Shown here: positions 45,832 through 56,507 of the stretch, in pieces
Layout: each line of letters starts with the position of its first letter
How positions within the stretch are numbered: position 1 is the first letter of the stretch
NCBI RefSeq assembly: GCF_000382405.1
Contig: NZ_KB908257.1
Span: 62,001-126,000 of the forward strand
Source of the DNA: Mycobacterium sp. 141
GTDB taxonomy: Bacteria; Actinomycetota; Actinomycetes; Mycobacteriales; Mycobacteriaceae
DNA: 64,000 nt
Reading direction: 5' to 3'
Position numbers and translations under genes: made by a program
The notes under the pieces: generated by a model
What the model was told of the DNA's origin: nothing
The model's input: the letters and a program-made list of their open reading frames with translations, nothing else
The model's database searches: none

Positions 45832-45852
45832 CTTGAGCGGAACAGACTCAAC
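45832..45852. promoter_or_regulatory. HAIR element (HspR operator) upstream of clpB
   Basis: CTTGAGC-N7-ACTCAAC, two bases from consensus, 57 bases before the clpB GTG. Together with the dnaK sites it places clpB in the HspR regulon. Confidence 0.9.
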
Positions 45853-45908
45853 CTTGACTGCGTTGGACAAGACGACAAGCATTTTCTCTAACCGAAAAGG
45901 GAGGTGTC

Positions 45909-48455
<2,547 letters not shown>

Positions 48456-48464
48456 GTTCTCCGC

Positions 48465-48522
48465 CGAGCAGTCGCAGACTCGCACTTTCAGCTGTGAAAG
48501 GGTGCGAGTCTGCGTCTGCTCG
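48465..48522. terminator. 21-bp-arm hairpin after clpB
   Basis: Arms 48465-48485 and 48502-48522 match at 20 of 21 positions (CGAGCAGTCGCAGACTCGCA starts the left arm). The 16-base loop contains a small TTTC/GAAA stem. No U-tract, but the strength suits a mycobacterial terminator. It starts nine bases after the clpB stop. The sequence resembles an intergenic palindrome dispersed in mycobacterial genomes, from memory. Confidence 0.7.
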
Positions 48523-48601
48523 CGGAAAGAAACCGCACGTAATCGGGTTGTGACCTCACAGAGTTCGAGCAACCGGCCGACCAACAAGTAGGCTATGTCC
48601 G

Positions 48602-49459
48602 ATGGTCCCGCTCTGGTTCACGCTGTCCGCACTTTGTTTGGTGGGTGCGGCGGTGCTGCTGTACGTCGACATCGACCGTCGACGTGGGTTGGGACGACGC
48701 CGCAAGTCGTGGGCGAAGTCGCATGGCTTCGACTACGAGCACGAGTCCGACGAGATCCTCAAGCGCTGGAAGCGCGGGGTGATGTCGACCATCGGCGACG
48801 TCACGGCCAAGAATGTCGTGCTCGGCCAGATTCGTGGCGAGGCGGTATTCATCTTCGACATCGACGAAGTCGCCACGGTGATCGCGCTGCACCGCAAGGT
48901 CGGCACCAACGTCGTCGTCGACCTGCGACTCAAAGGCATCAAGGAGCCCCGGGAGAGCGATATCTGGCTGCTCGGCGCGATCGGCCCGCGGATGGTGTAT
49001 TCCACCAACCTCGATGCCGCCCGTCGTGCCTGTGACCGTCGGATGGTGACGTTCGCCCACACCGCTCCGGACTGTGCCGAGATCATGTGGAACGAGCAGC
49101 ACTGGACGTTGGTGAGCATGCCGGTCACGAGCACCCGTGCCCAGTGGGACGAAGGGCTGCGCACCGTTCGGCAGTTCAATGACCTGCTGCGGGTGCTTCC
49201 GCCCGTTCCGCAGAATGGCTCCGCCGCCCCGGCCAGCCAGGCCGCACTGGTGCACCGGGCCGGGGCGCCGAGTCGCCCGTTGCAGCCCACCGCCGCCGGC
49301 CGGCGTGAGCTGCCGCCGGGCCGGGCCGACGCACCGCCCGGACACGGCGACGTGAGCCAGTACACGCAGCAGCGTTCGGAACCGAGCCGTTCGGATGCGA
49401 TTCGCAGGACGCCGCCTCCCGCGCGCAGCGGGCGGTACGCACCGCACTACCAGCGCTGA
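48602..49459 (+). CDS. ttfA: Membrane protein TtfA (trehalose monomycolate transport factor)
   Basis: 285 residues: one N-terminal membrane helix ('LWFTLSALCLVGAAVLLYV'), then a basic stretch and a cytoplasmic domain with 'SHGFDYEHESDEILKRWKRG', ending in a proline/arginine-rich disordered tail. Length, topology and its position next to clpB match Rv0383c, which binds MmpL3 and is needed to carry trehalose monomycolate to the cell envelope. The assignment rests on remembered synteny and sequence pattern. Confidence 0.8.
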   Translation: MVPLWFTLSALCLVGAAVLLYVDIDRRRGLGRRRKSWAKSHGFDYEHESDEILKRWKRGVMSTIGDVTAKNVVLGQIRGEAVFIFDIDEVATVIALHRKVGTNVVVDLRLKGIKEPRESDIWLLGAIGPRMVYSTNLDAARRACDRRMVTFAHTAPDCAEIMWNEQHWTLVSMPVTSTRAQWDEGLRTVRQFNDLLRVLPPVPQNGSAAPASQAALVHRAGAPSRPLQPTAAGRRELPPGRADAPPGHGDVSQYTQQRSEPSRSDAIRRTPPPARSGRYAPHYQR

Positions 49460-49495
49460 GAAACTGACCTCGGGTGGTTGGCTAGTCTCTAGAAC

Positions 49496-50272
49496 ATGCC
49501 CCGCCCCGTTGCATTGATCACCGGACCTACCTCGGGGCTCGGATCGGGATTCGCCCGCAGGTATGCGCGTGACGGCTATGACCTGGTGCTCGTTGCGCGC
49601 GACACCGCACGCCTCGAACAGCTGGCCGCCGAACTCCACGACGACGTGGGTGCCGAAGTCGAGGTGCTGCCCGCCGACCTGGCAGTGGCGGCCGACCGCG
49701 CCAAGGTCGCCGACAGGCTCCGGGCCGGCGTACAGGTATTGGTCAACAACGCCGGATTCGCCACCTCCGGTGAGTTCTGGACCAGCGAATTCGCCCGGCT
49801 GCAGGCCCAATTGGACGTCAATGTCACCGCGGTGATGCAGCTGACGCATGCGGCCCTGCCGGCGATGGTGAAGGCGGGCAGCGGGACCGTGATCAACGTG
49901 GCCAGTGTGGCCGGCCTGGTCTCGGGCCGCGGGTCGACGTATTCGGCGTCCAAGGCGTGGGTGGTCTCCTTCAGCGAAGGGCTGGCCAACGGACTTTCCG
50001 GAACCGGGGTGGGCGTGCACGCGCTGTGCCCGGGTTTCATCCGTACCGAGTTCCATGCCAGGGCGGGTATCGACATGGCCAATACGCCGTCGTTCATGTG
50101 GCTGGAGGTCGAGGACGTGGTGCGCGAATGCCTGGCCGACGTGGCCAAGGGCAAGGTCGTCATCGTGCCCGGTCTGCTGTACAAGGCGCTCACCGCGGGC
50201 AGTCGAATGGTTCCGCGAAACTTGGTGCGCGTCATCACAAAGGCGGTAGGCAACGGCCGTGGCAGAACCTGA
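49496..50272 (+). CDS. Short-chain dehydrogenase/reductase
   Basis: 258-residue NAD(P)-dependent oxidoreductase. Cofactor motif 'TGPTSGLGSGFA', 'NNAGF' and the catalytic 'YSASK' are all present, with the serine in the 'SVAGLVSGRGS' block. It belongs to the DltE-like branch of classical SDRs. The next gene, a SPOUT methyltransferase, starts 88 bases downstream. Substrate unknown. Confidence 0.88.
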   Translation: MPRPVALITGPTSGLGSGFARRYARDGYDLVLVARDTARLEQLAAELHDDVGAEVEVLPADLAVAADRAKVADRLRAGVQVLVNNAGFATSGEFWTSEFARLQAQLDVNVTAVMQLTHAALPAMVKAGSGTVINVASVAGLVSGRGSTYSASKAWVVSFSEGLANGLSGTGVGVHALCPGFIRTEFHARAGIDMANTPSFMWLEVEDVVRECLADVAKGKVVIVPGLLYKALTAGSRMVPRNLVRVITKAVGNGRGRT

Positions 50273-50360
50273 AGCACACCTCGGGACACGGTGCAGGCAT
50301 TGATCGCGGCGGTGCCGGCGGTCGGTCCCATCGGTGCGCACGCCGCGCTGCGGACGAAAC

Positions 50361-51014
50361 ATGACTGAACCACTGGGCCCCACCGAATGGGGGCAGACAC
50401 CCGGGGTTGGACCCTGGTCCGGCCCGGCGCCTTCCGGAGAGGACGCCGCGCGCTACGACCCGGAACTGCTGCGCGACGGCGATACCCGCAATGTCGTTGA
50501 CGCCTACCGATATTGGACTCGTGACGCCATCATCGCCGACATCGACAACCGTAGGCACGCGCTGCACATCGCGATCGAGAACTTCGGCAACGACGCGAAC
50601 ATCGGCGCGGTGGTGCGCACGGCCAATGCGTTCGCCGTGGATACCGTCCACATCGTCGGCCGGCGGCGGTGGAACCGGCGCGGCGCCATGGTCACCGACC
50701 GTTATCAGCGGTTACATCACCACGACACCACCGCGGAGTTGCTGGCCTATGCCGCCGGGGCGGGGCTGACCGTCGTCGCCGTGGACAACGTGCCCGGCGC
50801 CACCCGGCTCGAACAGACTGAGCTGCCGCTCAATTGCTTGCTCGTCTTCGGCCAGGAGGGGCCCGGTATCACGCCGGAGGCACAGGCCGGCGCGGCGCTG
50901 ACGGTGTCGATCGCGCAATTCGGTTCGACCCGCAGCATCAATGCTGGGGTAGCCGCCGGAATTGCGATGCACGCGTGGATCACCCGCCACGCCGACATGT
51001 CGAGGGCCTGGTAG
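50361..51014 (+). CDS. SPOUT-family RNA 2'-O-methyltransferase (TrmH/SpoU-like)
   Basis: 217 residues. The SAM-binding knot motifs are 'IENFGNDANIGAVVRTANAF', 'LVFGQEGPGI' and 'QFGSTRSINAGVAAGIAM'. The N-terminal 45 residues carry no known domain. ATG at 50361 starts the protein just before 'MTEPLGPTEWGQTP'; a frame open to 50334 lacks a ribosome site. Matches Rv0380c in neighbourhood. Target RNA unknown. Confidence 0.87.
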   Translation: MTEPLGPTEWGQTPGVGPWSGPAPSGEDAARYDPELLRDGDTRNVVDAYRYWTRDAIIADIDNRRHALHIAIENFGNDANIGAVVRTANAFAVDTVHIVGRRRWNRRGAMVTDRYQRLHHHDTTAELLAYAAGAGLTVVAVDNVPGATRLEQTELPLNCLLVFGQEGPGITPEAQAGAALTVSIAQFGSTRSINAGVAAGIAMHAWITRHADMSRAW

Positions 51015-51029
51015 GGCAGGATCAGGACC

Positions 51030-52157
51030 ATGGATCAGCTATGGGCAAACCGTGCAGGCAGCGCCGAAGCTGCGATCATCCAACGGCATCTCTCGAAACT
51101 CTGGTACCTGCCGGGTACTCAACTCGGCGTGGTGGCCTGGCCGTCGACGCCGAAGTACCGGCATTTCGGTACCTGGCATTACTGGTGGCAGGCCCATCTG
51201 CTGGACTGCCTGGTCGATGCGCAGGTGCGCGATCCGCAGCCGGATCGCAAGCTGCGGATCGAGCGGCAGATCCGGTCCCACCATTTGCGCAACACCGGGT
51301 GGACCAACGACTACTACGACGACATGGCTTGGCTGGCACTGGCTTTAGAACGCGCAGCGCGGCTGGCCGGGGTCGAGACGCCGGGTGCACTGAAGAAGCT
51401 GTGTGCGCAGTTCGTCAATGCGTGGGTGCCCGAGGACGGCGGCGGGATCCCGTGGCGCAAGCAGGACCAGTTCTTCAATGCCCCGGCCAACGGCCCGGCC
51501 GGCATCTTCCTGGCCCGCTACGACGATCGGTTGCGTCGAGCCCAACAGATGGCGGACTGGATCGACGACACCCTGATCGACCCGGAAACCCATCTGGTGT
51601 TCGACGGGATCAAGGCCGGTTCGCTGGTGCGGGCTCAGTACACCTATTGCCAGGGCGTCGTACTCGGACTTGAAGTCGAGCTCGCGGCGCGCACCCAAGA
51701 CACCCGGCACGCCGAGCGCGTGCGCCGGCTGGTCGCGGCGGTCGCCAAAGAGATGACCGAGGACGGTGTCATCAAAGGTGCCGGTGGCGGGGATGGTGGG
51801 TTGTTCAACGGCATCCTGGCGCGCTACCTCGCGCTCGTGGCGACGACGTTGCCGGGGGAGACCGCCGAGGATGCAGCTGCGCGCGACACCGCTCGGTCAG
51901 TGGTGCTGAAATCCGCCGAATCGGCGTGGGATTACCGCCAGACGGTCGACGGTCTGCCGTTGTTCGGACCGTTTTGGGACCGCAATGCCGAAGTCCCGAC
52001 GGCTGCGGGTCAGGAAGCCGAGTTGGTCGAAGGTGCGGTCAACGCCTCCGCGATTCCCGAGCGGGACATGTCGGTGCAGGTGTCGGGCTGGATGCTGATG
52101 GAGGCCGCGTACACCTTGGCGGACGACGCGGACGCGGCGGACGACGCGGACGAGTAG
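51030..52157 (+). CDS. Glycoside hydrolase family 76 (alpha-1,6-mannanase-like)
   Basis: 375 residues, no signal peptide. The (alpha/alpha)6 fold signature 'NTGWTNDYYDDMAWLALA' contains the twin aspartates expected to be catalytic in GH76. In mycobacteria the likely substrates are mannose-containing lipoglycans or intracellular mannooligosaccharides. The C-terminus ends in a run of Asp/Ala (DDADAADDADE). 15 bases after the methyltransferase gene. Confidence 0.83.
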   Translation: MDQLWANRAGSAEAAIIQRHLSKLWYLPGTQLGVVAWPSTPKYRHFGTWHYWWQAHLLDCLVDAQVRDPQPDRKLRIERQIRSHHLRNTGWTNDYYDDMAWLALALERAARLAGVETPGALKKLCAQFVNAWVPEDGGGIPWRKQDQFFNAPANGPAGIFLARYDDRLRRAQQMADWIDDTLIDPETHLVFDGIKAGSLVRAQYTYCQGVVLGLEVELAARTQDTRHAERVRRLVAAVAKEMTEDGVIKGAGGGDGGLFNGILARYLALVATTLPGETAEDAAARDTARSVVLKSAESAWDYRQTVDGLPLFGPFWDRNAEVPTAAGQEAELVEGAVNASAIPERDMSVQVSGWMLMEAAYTLADDADAADDADE

Positions 52158-52184
52158 GGACTCACTGTCCGCGTACGTGTCGGG

Positions 52185-52877
52185 CTACGGGGTCTCGGTG
52201 GCGTTCTGCGCCGCCCGCCGGCGCTTGAGCCACTCGAAGAACATCGGCGCGACCGAGGCCAGCACGATGACGATGAAGATCGGTTCCAGCAGCTTCTGGA
52301 TGATCTGGAACTGGCCCAACCAGTAGCCCAGCAGGACGAGGCCGATGCCCCACACCACCGCACCCAGAACGTTGAACGTCGTGAACACCGAATAGCGCAT
52401 CTTGGCTGCGCCCGCGGTGATCGGGGCCAGAGTCCGCACGATCGGCACAAAGCGCGCGATCACGATGGCAAACGGCCCACGCTGCTCGAAGAAGGCGTGT
52501 GCCTCGTCCAGATACTTCTGCTTGAGTACCCGGGCGTTGGGCTTGAACATCGACGTTCCGATGGTGCGCCCGATGAAGTACCCGACTTGGCCGCCGAGGA
52601 TCGCTGCCAGTGGGATGAACACCAGCAGCTGCCACAGCTGGAAGTTGGCGTCGACGTCGGTTCCGCGGGCCGCCGTACCCGCCGCGAGCATGCCGGCGAC
52701 GAACAACAGTGAGTCGCCGGGCAGGACCGGGAACAGCACGCCCGACTCGATGAACACCACGACCAGGATGCCCACCAGCGCCCACGTGCCGAAGAATCCG
52801 ATGAGGTTGACCGGATCCATAAAACTCGGCATCAGCGCCAGATTGGTCGTAACCTCTGGGATGGCGGTGTCGATCAC
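52185..52877 (-). CDS. DedA-family membrane protein (Rv0364-like)
   Basis: 230 residues with about five membrane helices. The family motifs are 'VVVFIESGVLFPVLPGDSLL' near the start, 'GGQVGYFIGRTIG' and 'ARFVPIVRTLAPITAGAA'. DedA proteins are thought to flip undecaprenyl phosphate or other lipids. The open frame continues upstream to 53975 through fba, so GTG at 52877, shortly before 'VIDTAIPEVT', is taken as start. Divergent from fba with about 90 bases between. Confidence 0.83.
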   Translation of the reverse strand: MIDTAIPEVTTNLALMPSFMDPVNLIGFFGTWALVGILVVVFIESGVLFPVLPGDSLLFVAGMLAAGTAARGTDVDANFQLWQLLVFIPLAAILGGQVGYFIGRTIGTSMFKPNARVLKQKYLDEAHAFFEQRGPFAIVIARFVPIVRTLAPITAGAAKMRYSVFTTFNVLGAVVWGIGLVLLGYWLGQFQIIQKLLEPIFIVIVLASVAPMFFEWLKRRRAAQNATETP

Positions 52878-52967
52878 GAGTCCCAAGGGTACCTGTGCCC
52901 TGCCACCGGCCCGCACCTGCGAGAACCCGCGCCGTAAACAACAGCATGGGACCGGAAAGGACGTGCC

Positions 52968-54005
52968 ATGCCCATCGCCACTCCCGAGGTCTACGTCGAG
53001 ATGCTGAGCCGGGCCAAGGAGCACTCGTTCGCGTTCCCGGCGATCAACTGTGTCGGGTCGGAGAGCATCAACGCGGCCATGAAGGGTTTCGCGGACGCGG
53101 GCAGCGACGGCATCATCCAGTTCTCCACCGGTGGCGCGGAGTTCGCCTCGGGCCTCGGCATCAAGGACATGGTCACCGGCGCGGTTGCGCTGGCCGAATT
53201 CGCCCACGTGATCGCCGACAAGTATCCGATCACCGTCGCGTTGCACACCGATCACTGTCCGAAGGACAAACTGGACACCTATGTCCGGCCGCTGCTGGCG
53301 ATCTCGACCGAGCGGGTGGGCGCCGGGCGCAACCCGCTGTTCCAGTCGCACATGTGGGACGGCTCGGCAGTGCCGATCGACGAGAACCTGACCATCGCGC
53401 AGGATCTGCTGAAGCTGGCGGCGGCCGCCAAGATCATCCTCGAGGTGGAGATCGGCGTGGTCGGCGGCGAGGAGGACGGCGTCGAAGCCGAGATCAACGA
53501 CAAGCTTTACACCAGCCAGGAGGATTTCGAAAAGACCATCGATGCGCTCGGCGCCGGTGAGCGGGGCAGGTACCTGCTGGCCGCGACGTTCGGCAACGTG
53601 CACGGCGTGTACAAGCCCGGCAACGTGGTGCTCAAGCCCGAGGTACTGGCCGAGGGGCAGCGGGTGGCCGCGGAAATGCTCGGGTTGCCCAGCGGCTCGA
53701 AGCCTTTCGACTTCGTCTTTCACGGTGGCTCGGGGTCGCTCAAGTCCGAGATCGAGGATTCGCTGAAGTACGGCGTGGTCAAGATGAACGTCGACACCGA
53801 TACGCAATACGCCTTTACCCGCCCGATCGCCGCGCACATGTTCACCAATTACGACGGTGTCCTCAAAGTCGATGGTGAGGTCGGCAACAAGAAGGCCTAC
53901 GACCCGCGCAACTACCTCAAGAAGGCCGAGGCCTCCATGACCGAGCGCGTGATCGACGCGTGTAACGACCTGCACAGCGCGGGCCGCAGTGTGACCGCCG
54001 GCTGA
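52968..54005 (+). CDS. fba: Fructose-bisphosphate aldolase, class II
   Basis: 345-residue zinc aldolase of glycolysis and gluconeogenesis. 'VALHTDHCPKDKL' and 'EVEIGVVGGEEDGV' carry metal and catalytic residues; 'FHGGSGSLKSEI' and 'GVVKMNVDTDTQ' bind phosphate. Full length. GGAAAGGACGTG precedes the ATG. The stop codon lies inside the first unit of a tandem palindrome. Confidence 0.97.
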   Translation: MPIATPEVYVEMLSRAKEHSFAFPAINCVGSESINAAMKGFADAGSDGIIQFSTGGAEFASGLGIKDMVTGAVALAEFAHVIADKYPITVALHTDHCPKDKLDTYVRPLLAISTERVGAGRNPLFQSHMWDGSAVPIDENLTIAQDLLKLAAAAKIILEVEIGVVGGEEDGVEAEINDKLYTSQEDFEKTIDALGAGERGRYLLAATFGNVHGVYKPGNVVLKPEVLAEGQRVAAEMLGLPSGSKPFDFVFHGGSGSLKSEIEDSLKYGVVKMNVDTDTQYAFTRPIAAHMFTNYDGVLKVDGEVGNKKAYDPRNYLKKAEASMTERVIDACNDLHSAGRSVTAG

Positions 54006-54065
54006 GCCGGCAATCAGGCAAGGGCCGGCTGAGCCGGCAATTGGGCAGGAGCCGGCTGAGCCGGC
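53997..54065. repeat. Three-copy tandem repeat of a 15-bp palindrome, 27-bp period
   Basis: GCCGGCTGAGCCGGC occurs at 53997-54011, 54024-54038 and 54051-54065. Each unit is a perfect inverted repeat (GCCGGCT/AGCCGGC around one G), followed by AATcaGGCAaGgGCC-like spacers that differ slightly. The first unit contains the fba TGA. The next gene ends three bases further on the opposite strand, so the array can serve as a two-way transcription stop. Confidence 0.9.
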
Positions 54066-54067
54066 AA

Positions 54068-54541
54068 TCAGGCGGCGTCGAAGTTCTCGGTGGTGGTGTG
54101 CACGCCGTCTTCCTGTGATGACGCGGAATTACGGGTGAGCAGCACGGTGCCCAGGATCGCGATGGCCACCAGGGCGGCGATCACCAGCAGCACCGCGATC
54201 ACCCAGCCCCAACTGCGCCGCGACGGCGCTTGCCCTGCGGCCGGCTGGGGTGCTCCTTCGCGCGGCGGAATCATCTGGGGCGTCGCGGCTTTCGCGGTCG
54301 GTGGGGCGAACACCTCGGTCTCGGGGTCCGGCGGAGTGTCGATCGTCTGCGTCGAACCGTCGAAGCCTGACGGTGCGGTGAAGCGCCGTTCTTCGTGCTG
54401 CTGTGCGGCTTCTGTCATGGCAGTCGCCGAGCCGATGATCTCGGTGGCGGGCTCGGATTCGGGGTCCACCCTCATTTGCTCGGTCTGGTCGTCGGTGCGC
54501 CCCGGCGTACCGACGTCGTCCGGCTCCGATGGATTCGACAT
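54068..54541 (-). CDS. Hypothetical membrane-anchored protein (Rv0361-like position)
   Basis: 157 residues: a long hydrophilic, acid- and proline-rich cytoplasmic region (1-108) and one C-terminal membrane helix ('WGWVIAVLLVIAALVAIAILG') followed by about 24 residues. There is no catalytic motif. Convergent to fba and divergent from the DUF3151 gene. Confidence 0.65.
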   Translation of the reverse strand: MSNPSEPDDVGTPGRTDDQTEQMRVDPESEPATEIIGSATAMTEAAQQHEERRFTAPSGFDGSTQTIDTPPDPETEVFAPPTAKAATPQMIPPREGAPQPAAGQAPSRRSWGWVIAVLLVIAALVAIAILGTVLLTRNSASSQEDGVHTTTENFDAA

Positions 54542-54620
54542 CCCTGCTGCGGTCCTCCCGTACGTCGCTACCGGTGGAGCTTATCGGTCGGCGCGCAGAA
54601 CATCGGTGCACAATAGGGCC

Positions 54621-55037
54621 ATGACGCGGATGGGTGATCTGCTAGGACCGGAACCGGTGTTGCTCCCGGGCGACCCGGAGGCCGAGGACGAACTCGCCGC
54701 GGGGGAGAAGCCCGCCGTGGTGGCAGCCGCGCATCCGTCGGCGTCCATCGCGTGGGCCGTGCTGGCCGAGGGCGCGCTCGAGGACGACAAGGCGGTCACC
54801 GCCTATGCCTATGCCCGTACCGGTTATCACCGTGGGCTCGATCAGCTGCGTCGCAACGGCTGGAAGGGTTTCGGCCCGGTGCCGTTCAGCCATGAGCCGA
54901 ACCAGGGGTTTCTGCGCTGTGTCGCGGCGCTGGCGCAGGCTGCCGACGACATCGGCGAGACCGACGAGTTCCAGCGGTGCCTGGACCTGCTCGACGACTG
55001 CGATCCGTCGGCCCGCGCCGAACTCGGTTTCGCCTAG
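54621..55037 (+). CDS. DUF3151 family protein
   Basis: 138 residues. 'MGDLLGPEPVLLPGDPEAE' and 'AYAYARTGYHRGLDQLRRNG' are typical of this small actinobacterial family (Rv0360c-like). Helical, no membrane segment or known function. ATG at 54621; the frame is open upstream to 54090, but that part overlaps the divergent membrane protein. Convergent with the cation exporter, whose stop is at 55042. Confidence 0.82.
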   Translation: MTRMGDLLGPEPVLLPGDPEAEDELAAGEKPAVVAAAHPSASIAWAVLAEGALEDDKAVTAYAYARTGYHRGLDQLRRNGWKGFGPVPFSHEPNQGFLRCVAALAQAADDIGETDEFQRCLDLLDDCDPSARAELGFA

Positions 55038-55041
55038 GCCC

Positions 55042-55938
55042 TCACCAGGTCGATTCGCAGGGGCAGTCCCCGGCACTGTCCGGGGTTTCCACCTGCACCG
55101 TGGCGTGCTCCAGACCGCGTGCGGCCAACACCGCGCGCGCCTTGTCGAGCACCGTTGCGGCGTCGGCGGTGCTGGTCAGGTGCGCGGTCACCATGTCCTT
55201 GCCCGGCACCAGGGTCCACACGTGCAGGTCGTGCACACTGGTGACGCCGTTGACCCCGCCCAGTGCGCGGCGCAGCTCCGCGACGTCGATGTGGCGGGGA
55301 GAGGACTCGCTCAGGATGCGCAGGGCCGCGCGGGCCAGCGAGATAGCCCGGGGCAGCACCCACAGCGCCACCAGCACTGCAACCACCACATCGGCATACG
55401 GCCACCCGGTGGTGACCGTGACAATCCCGGCGATCAGTACCCCGATGCTGCCGACCGTGTCGGCCACCACCTCCATGTAGGCGCCCTTGACGGCGAGGCT
55501 GTCCTTGGAATGCGAGCGGAGCATGAACACCACGACGGTGTTGGCCAGCAGCCCGACGAGTGCGACGACGATCATCGGCACGCCGGGGACCTCGGGCGCG
55601 TGACCGAGCCGCTCGAACGCCTCGTAGAGAATGAACCCCGCGACGCCGAGCAGCAGCGCGGCGTTGGCGACGGCGGTGAACACCTCGGCGCGGTGCCAGC
55701 CATATGTCCGGGCCGGCGAAGCGCTGCCCTTCCGGGCGAGCAATACCGCCGTCAGGCCCATGAACATGGCGACCAGGTCGGTCAGCATGTGCCCGGCGTC
55801 TGCGAGCAGTGCAATGGAGTTGATGGTCAGTGCGGTGGCGAGTTCGACGACGAAGAAAATCGACAAGATAGCGGCGGCGGCGGCCATTCGGCTGATCTTG
55901 GTGTCCGGCGAATGGCTGTGATCGTGACCGGCTCCCAT
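55042..55938 (-). CDS. Cation diffusion facilitator (zinc/iron-type exporter)
   Basis: 298 residues: His-rich N-terminus ('MGAGHDHSHS'), six membrane helices and a cytoplasmic C-terminal domain. The TM2 metal site is 'LADAGHMLTD' (HxxxD), and the TM5 site reads 'MEVVADTVGS', with glutamate in place of the usual first histidine. ATG at 55938 is preferred; upstream in-frame ATGs at 55974 and 55965 fall in a palindromic operator and lack ribosome sites. Probable divalent metal efflux. Confidence 0.88.
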   Translation of the reverse strand: MGAGHDHSHSPDTKISRMAAAAAILSIFFVVELATALTINSIALLADAGHMLTDLVAMFMGLTAVLLARKGSASPARTYGWHRAEVFTAVANAALLLGVAGFILYEAFERLGHAPEVPGVPMIVVALVGLLANTVVVFMLRSHSKDSLAVKGAYMEVVADTVGSIGVLIAGIVTVTTGWPYADVVVAVLVALWVLPRAISLARAALRILSESSPRHIDVAELRRALGGVNGVTSVHDLHVWTLVPGKDMVTAHLTSTADAATVLDKARAVLAARGLEHATVQVETPDSAGDCPCESTW

Positions 55939-55947
55939 AAAAGCAAT

Positions 55948-55967
55948 ATATGCGCATAATCGCATAT
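55948..55967. promoter_or_regulatory. Palindrome ATATGCG-N6-CGCATAT, candidate metal-sensor operator
   Basis: Perfect 7-base arms ten bases upstream of the exporter ATG. On the minus strand a TTGACC -35-like box (55985-55990) with 17-18 spacing puts the -10 region inside the palindrome. ArsR/SmtB-type repressors bind sites of this kind; the assignment is inferred. Confidence 0.5.
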
Positions 55968-56062
55968 GTCGCAAGTGTCACGTCGGTCAAGGGTTGGCTG
56001 GCCAGTCACCTTTGCCCCATTTCCGGAATTGCGGGTGCCGGCGGCTCGTTGTTCATATCGCT

Positions 56063-56494
56063 ATGACTTATGCCAGCTCCTTCGACGGGTCGGTGATCGT
56101 CCGCCTGACCGCACGCCTGTTTGCCTGGTGCTACGACCAGCAATTGATCAACGGCGTATCTGTTGAACCCGGCAGTCCGCTGGCGATGCACATCGAGCGG
56201 CTGACCTCCGACCGTCACCGCCGTGCGCTGGCAGCCACGCTGCGCCGGGTGCTGAAGGAAGCGCAGGCAGAACCGGTGTTCTTTCCGTCCCGGATACCGA
56301 TGCATCGGAGCAGCGTCATATCGGCCGTCGACCTGATCAACGAGGTGCGACAACGCTTGGAGGGGCCACGGCCGGTCCGTGCCCACGGTGTTGCCCGGCT
56401 ACGCATGCTGCTGGCCGACGGTATCGGCCCGTTTTATTCCGAGCGCCGCGATGATCTCACCATCGCGCTGCGCAGCGTCCTCGCCGACCTCTAG
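56063..56494 (+). CDS. Hypothetical protein
   Basis: 143 residues, not recognised. Mostly helical and rich in arginine ('ERLTSDRHRRALAATLRRVLKE', residues about 46-67), with no membrane segment. ATG at 56063 chosen over a TTG at 55994 that lacks a ribosome site. It runs between the divergent cation exporter and the convergent M50 protease. Could be a small nucleic-acid-binding protein, but nothing specific supports that. Confidence 0.6.
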   Translation: MTYASSFDGSVIVRLTARLFAWCYDQQLINGVSVEPGSPLAMHIERLTSDRHRRALAATLRRVLKEAQAEPVFFPSRIPMHRSSVISAVDLINEVRQRLEGPRPVRAHGVARLRMLLADGIGPFYSERRDDLTIALRSVLADL

Positions 56495-56507
56495 GCCGGT
56501 CGTCCGG

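Noticed and set aside
52878..53975. Long leftward open frame continuing DedA upstream through fba
   Set aside because: It lies wholly antisense to fba, a confident gene; the DedA protein is complete from 52877.
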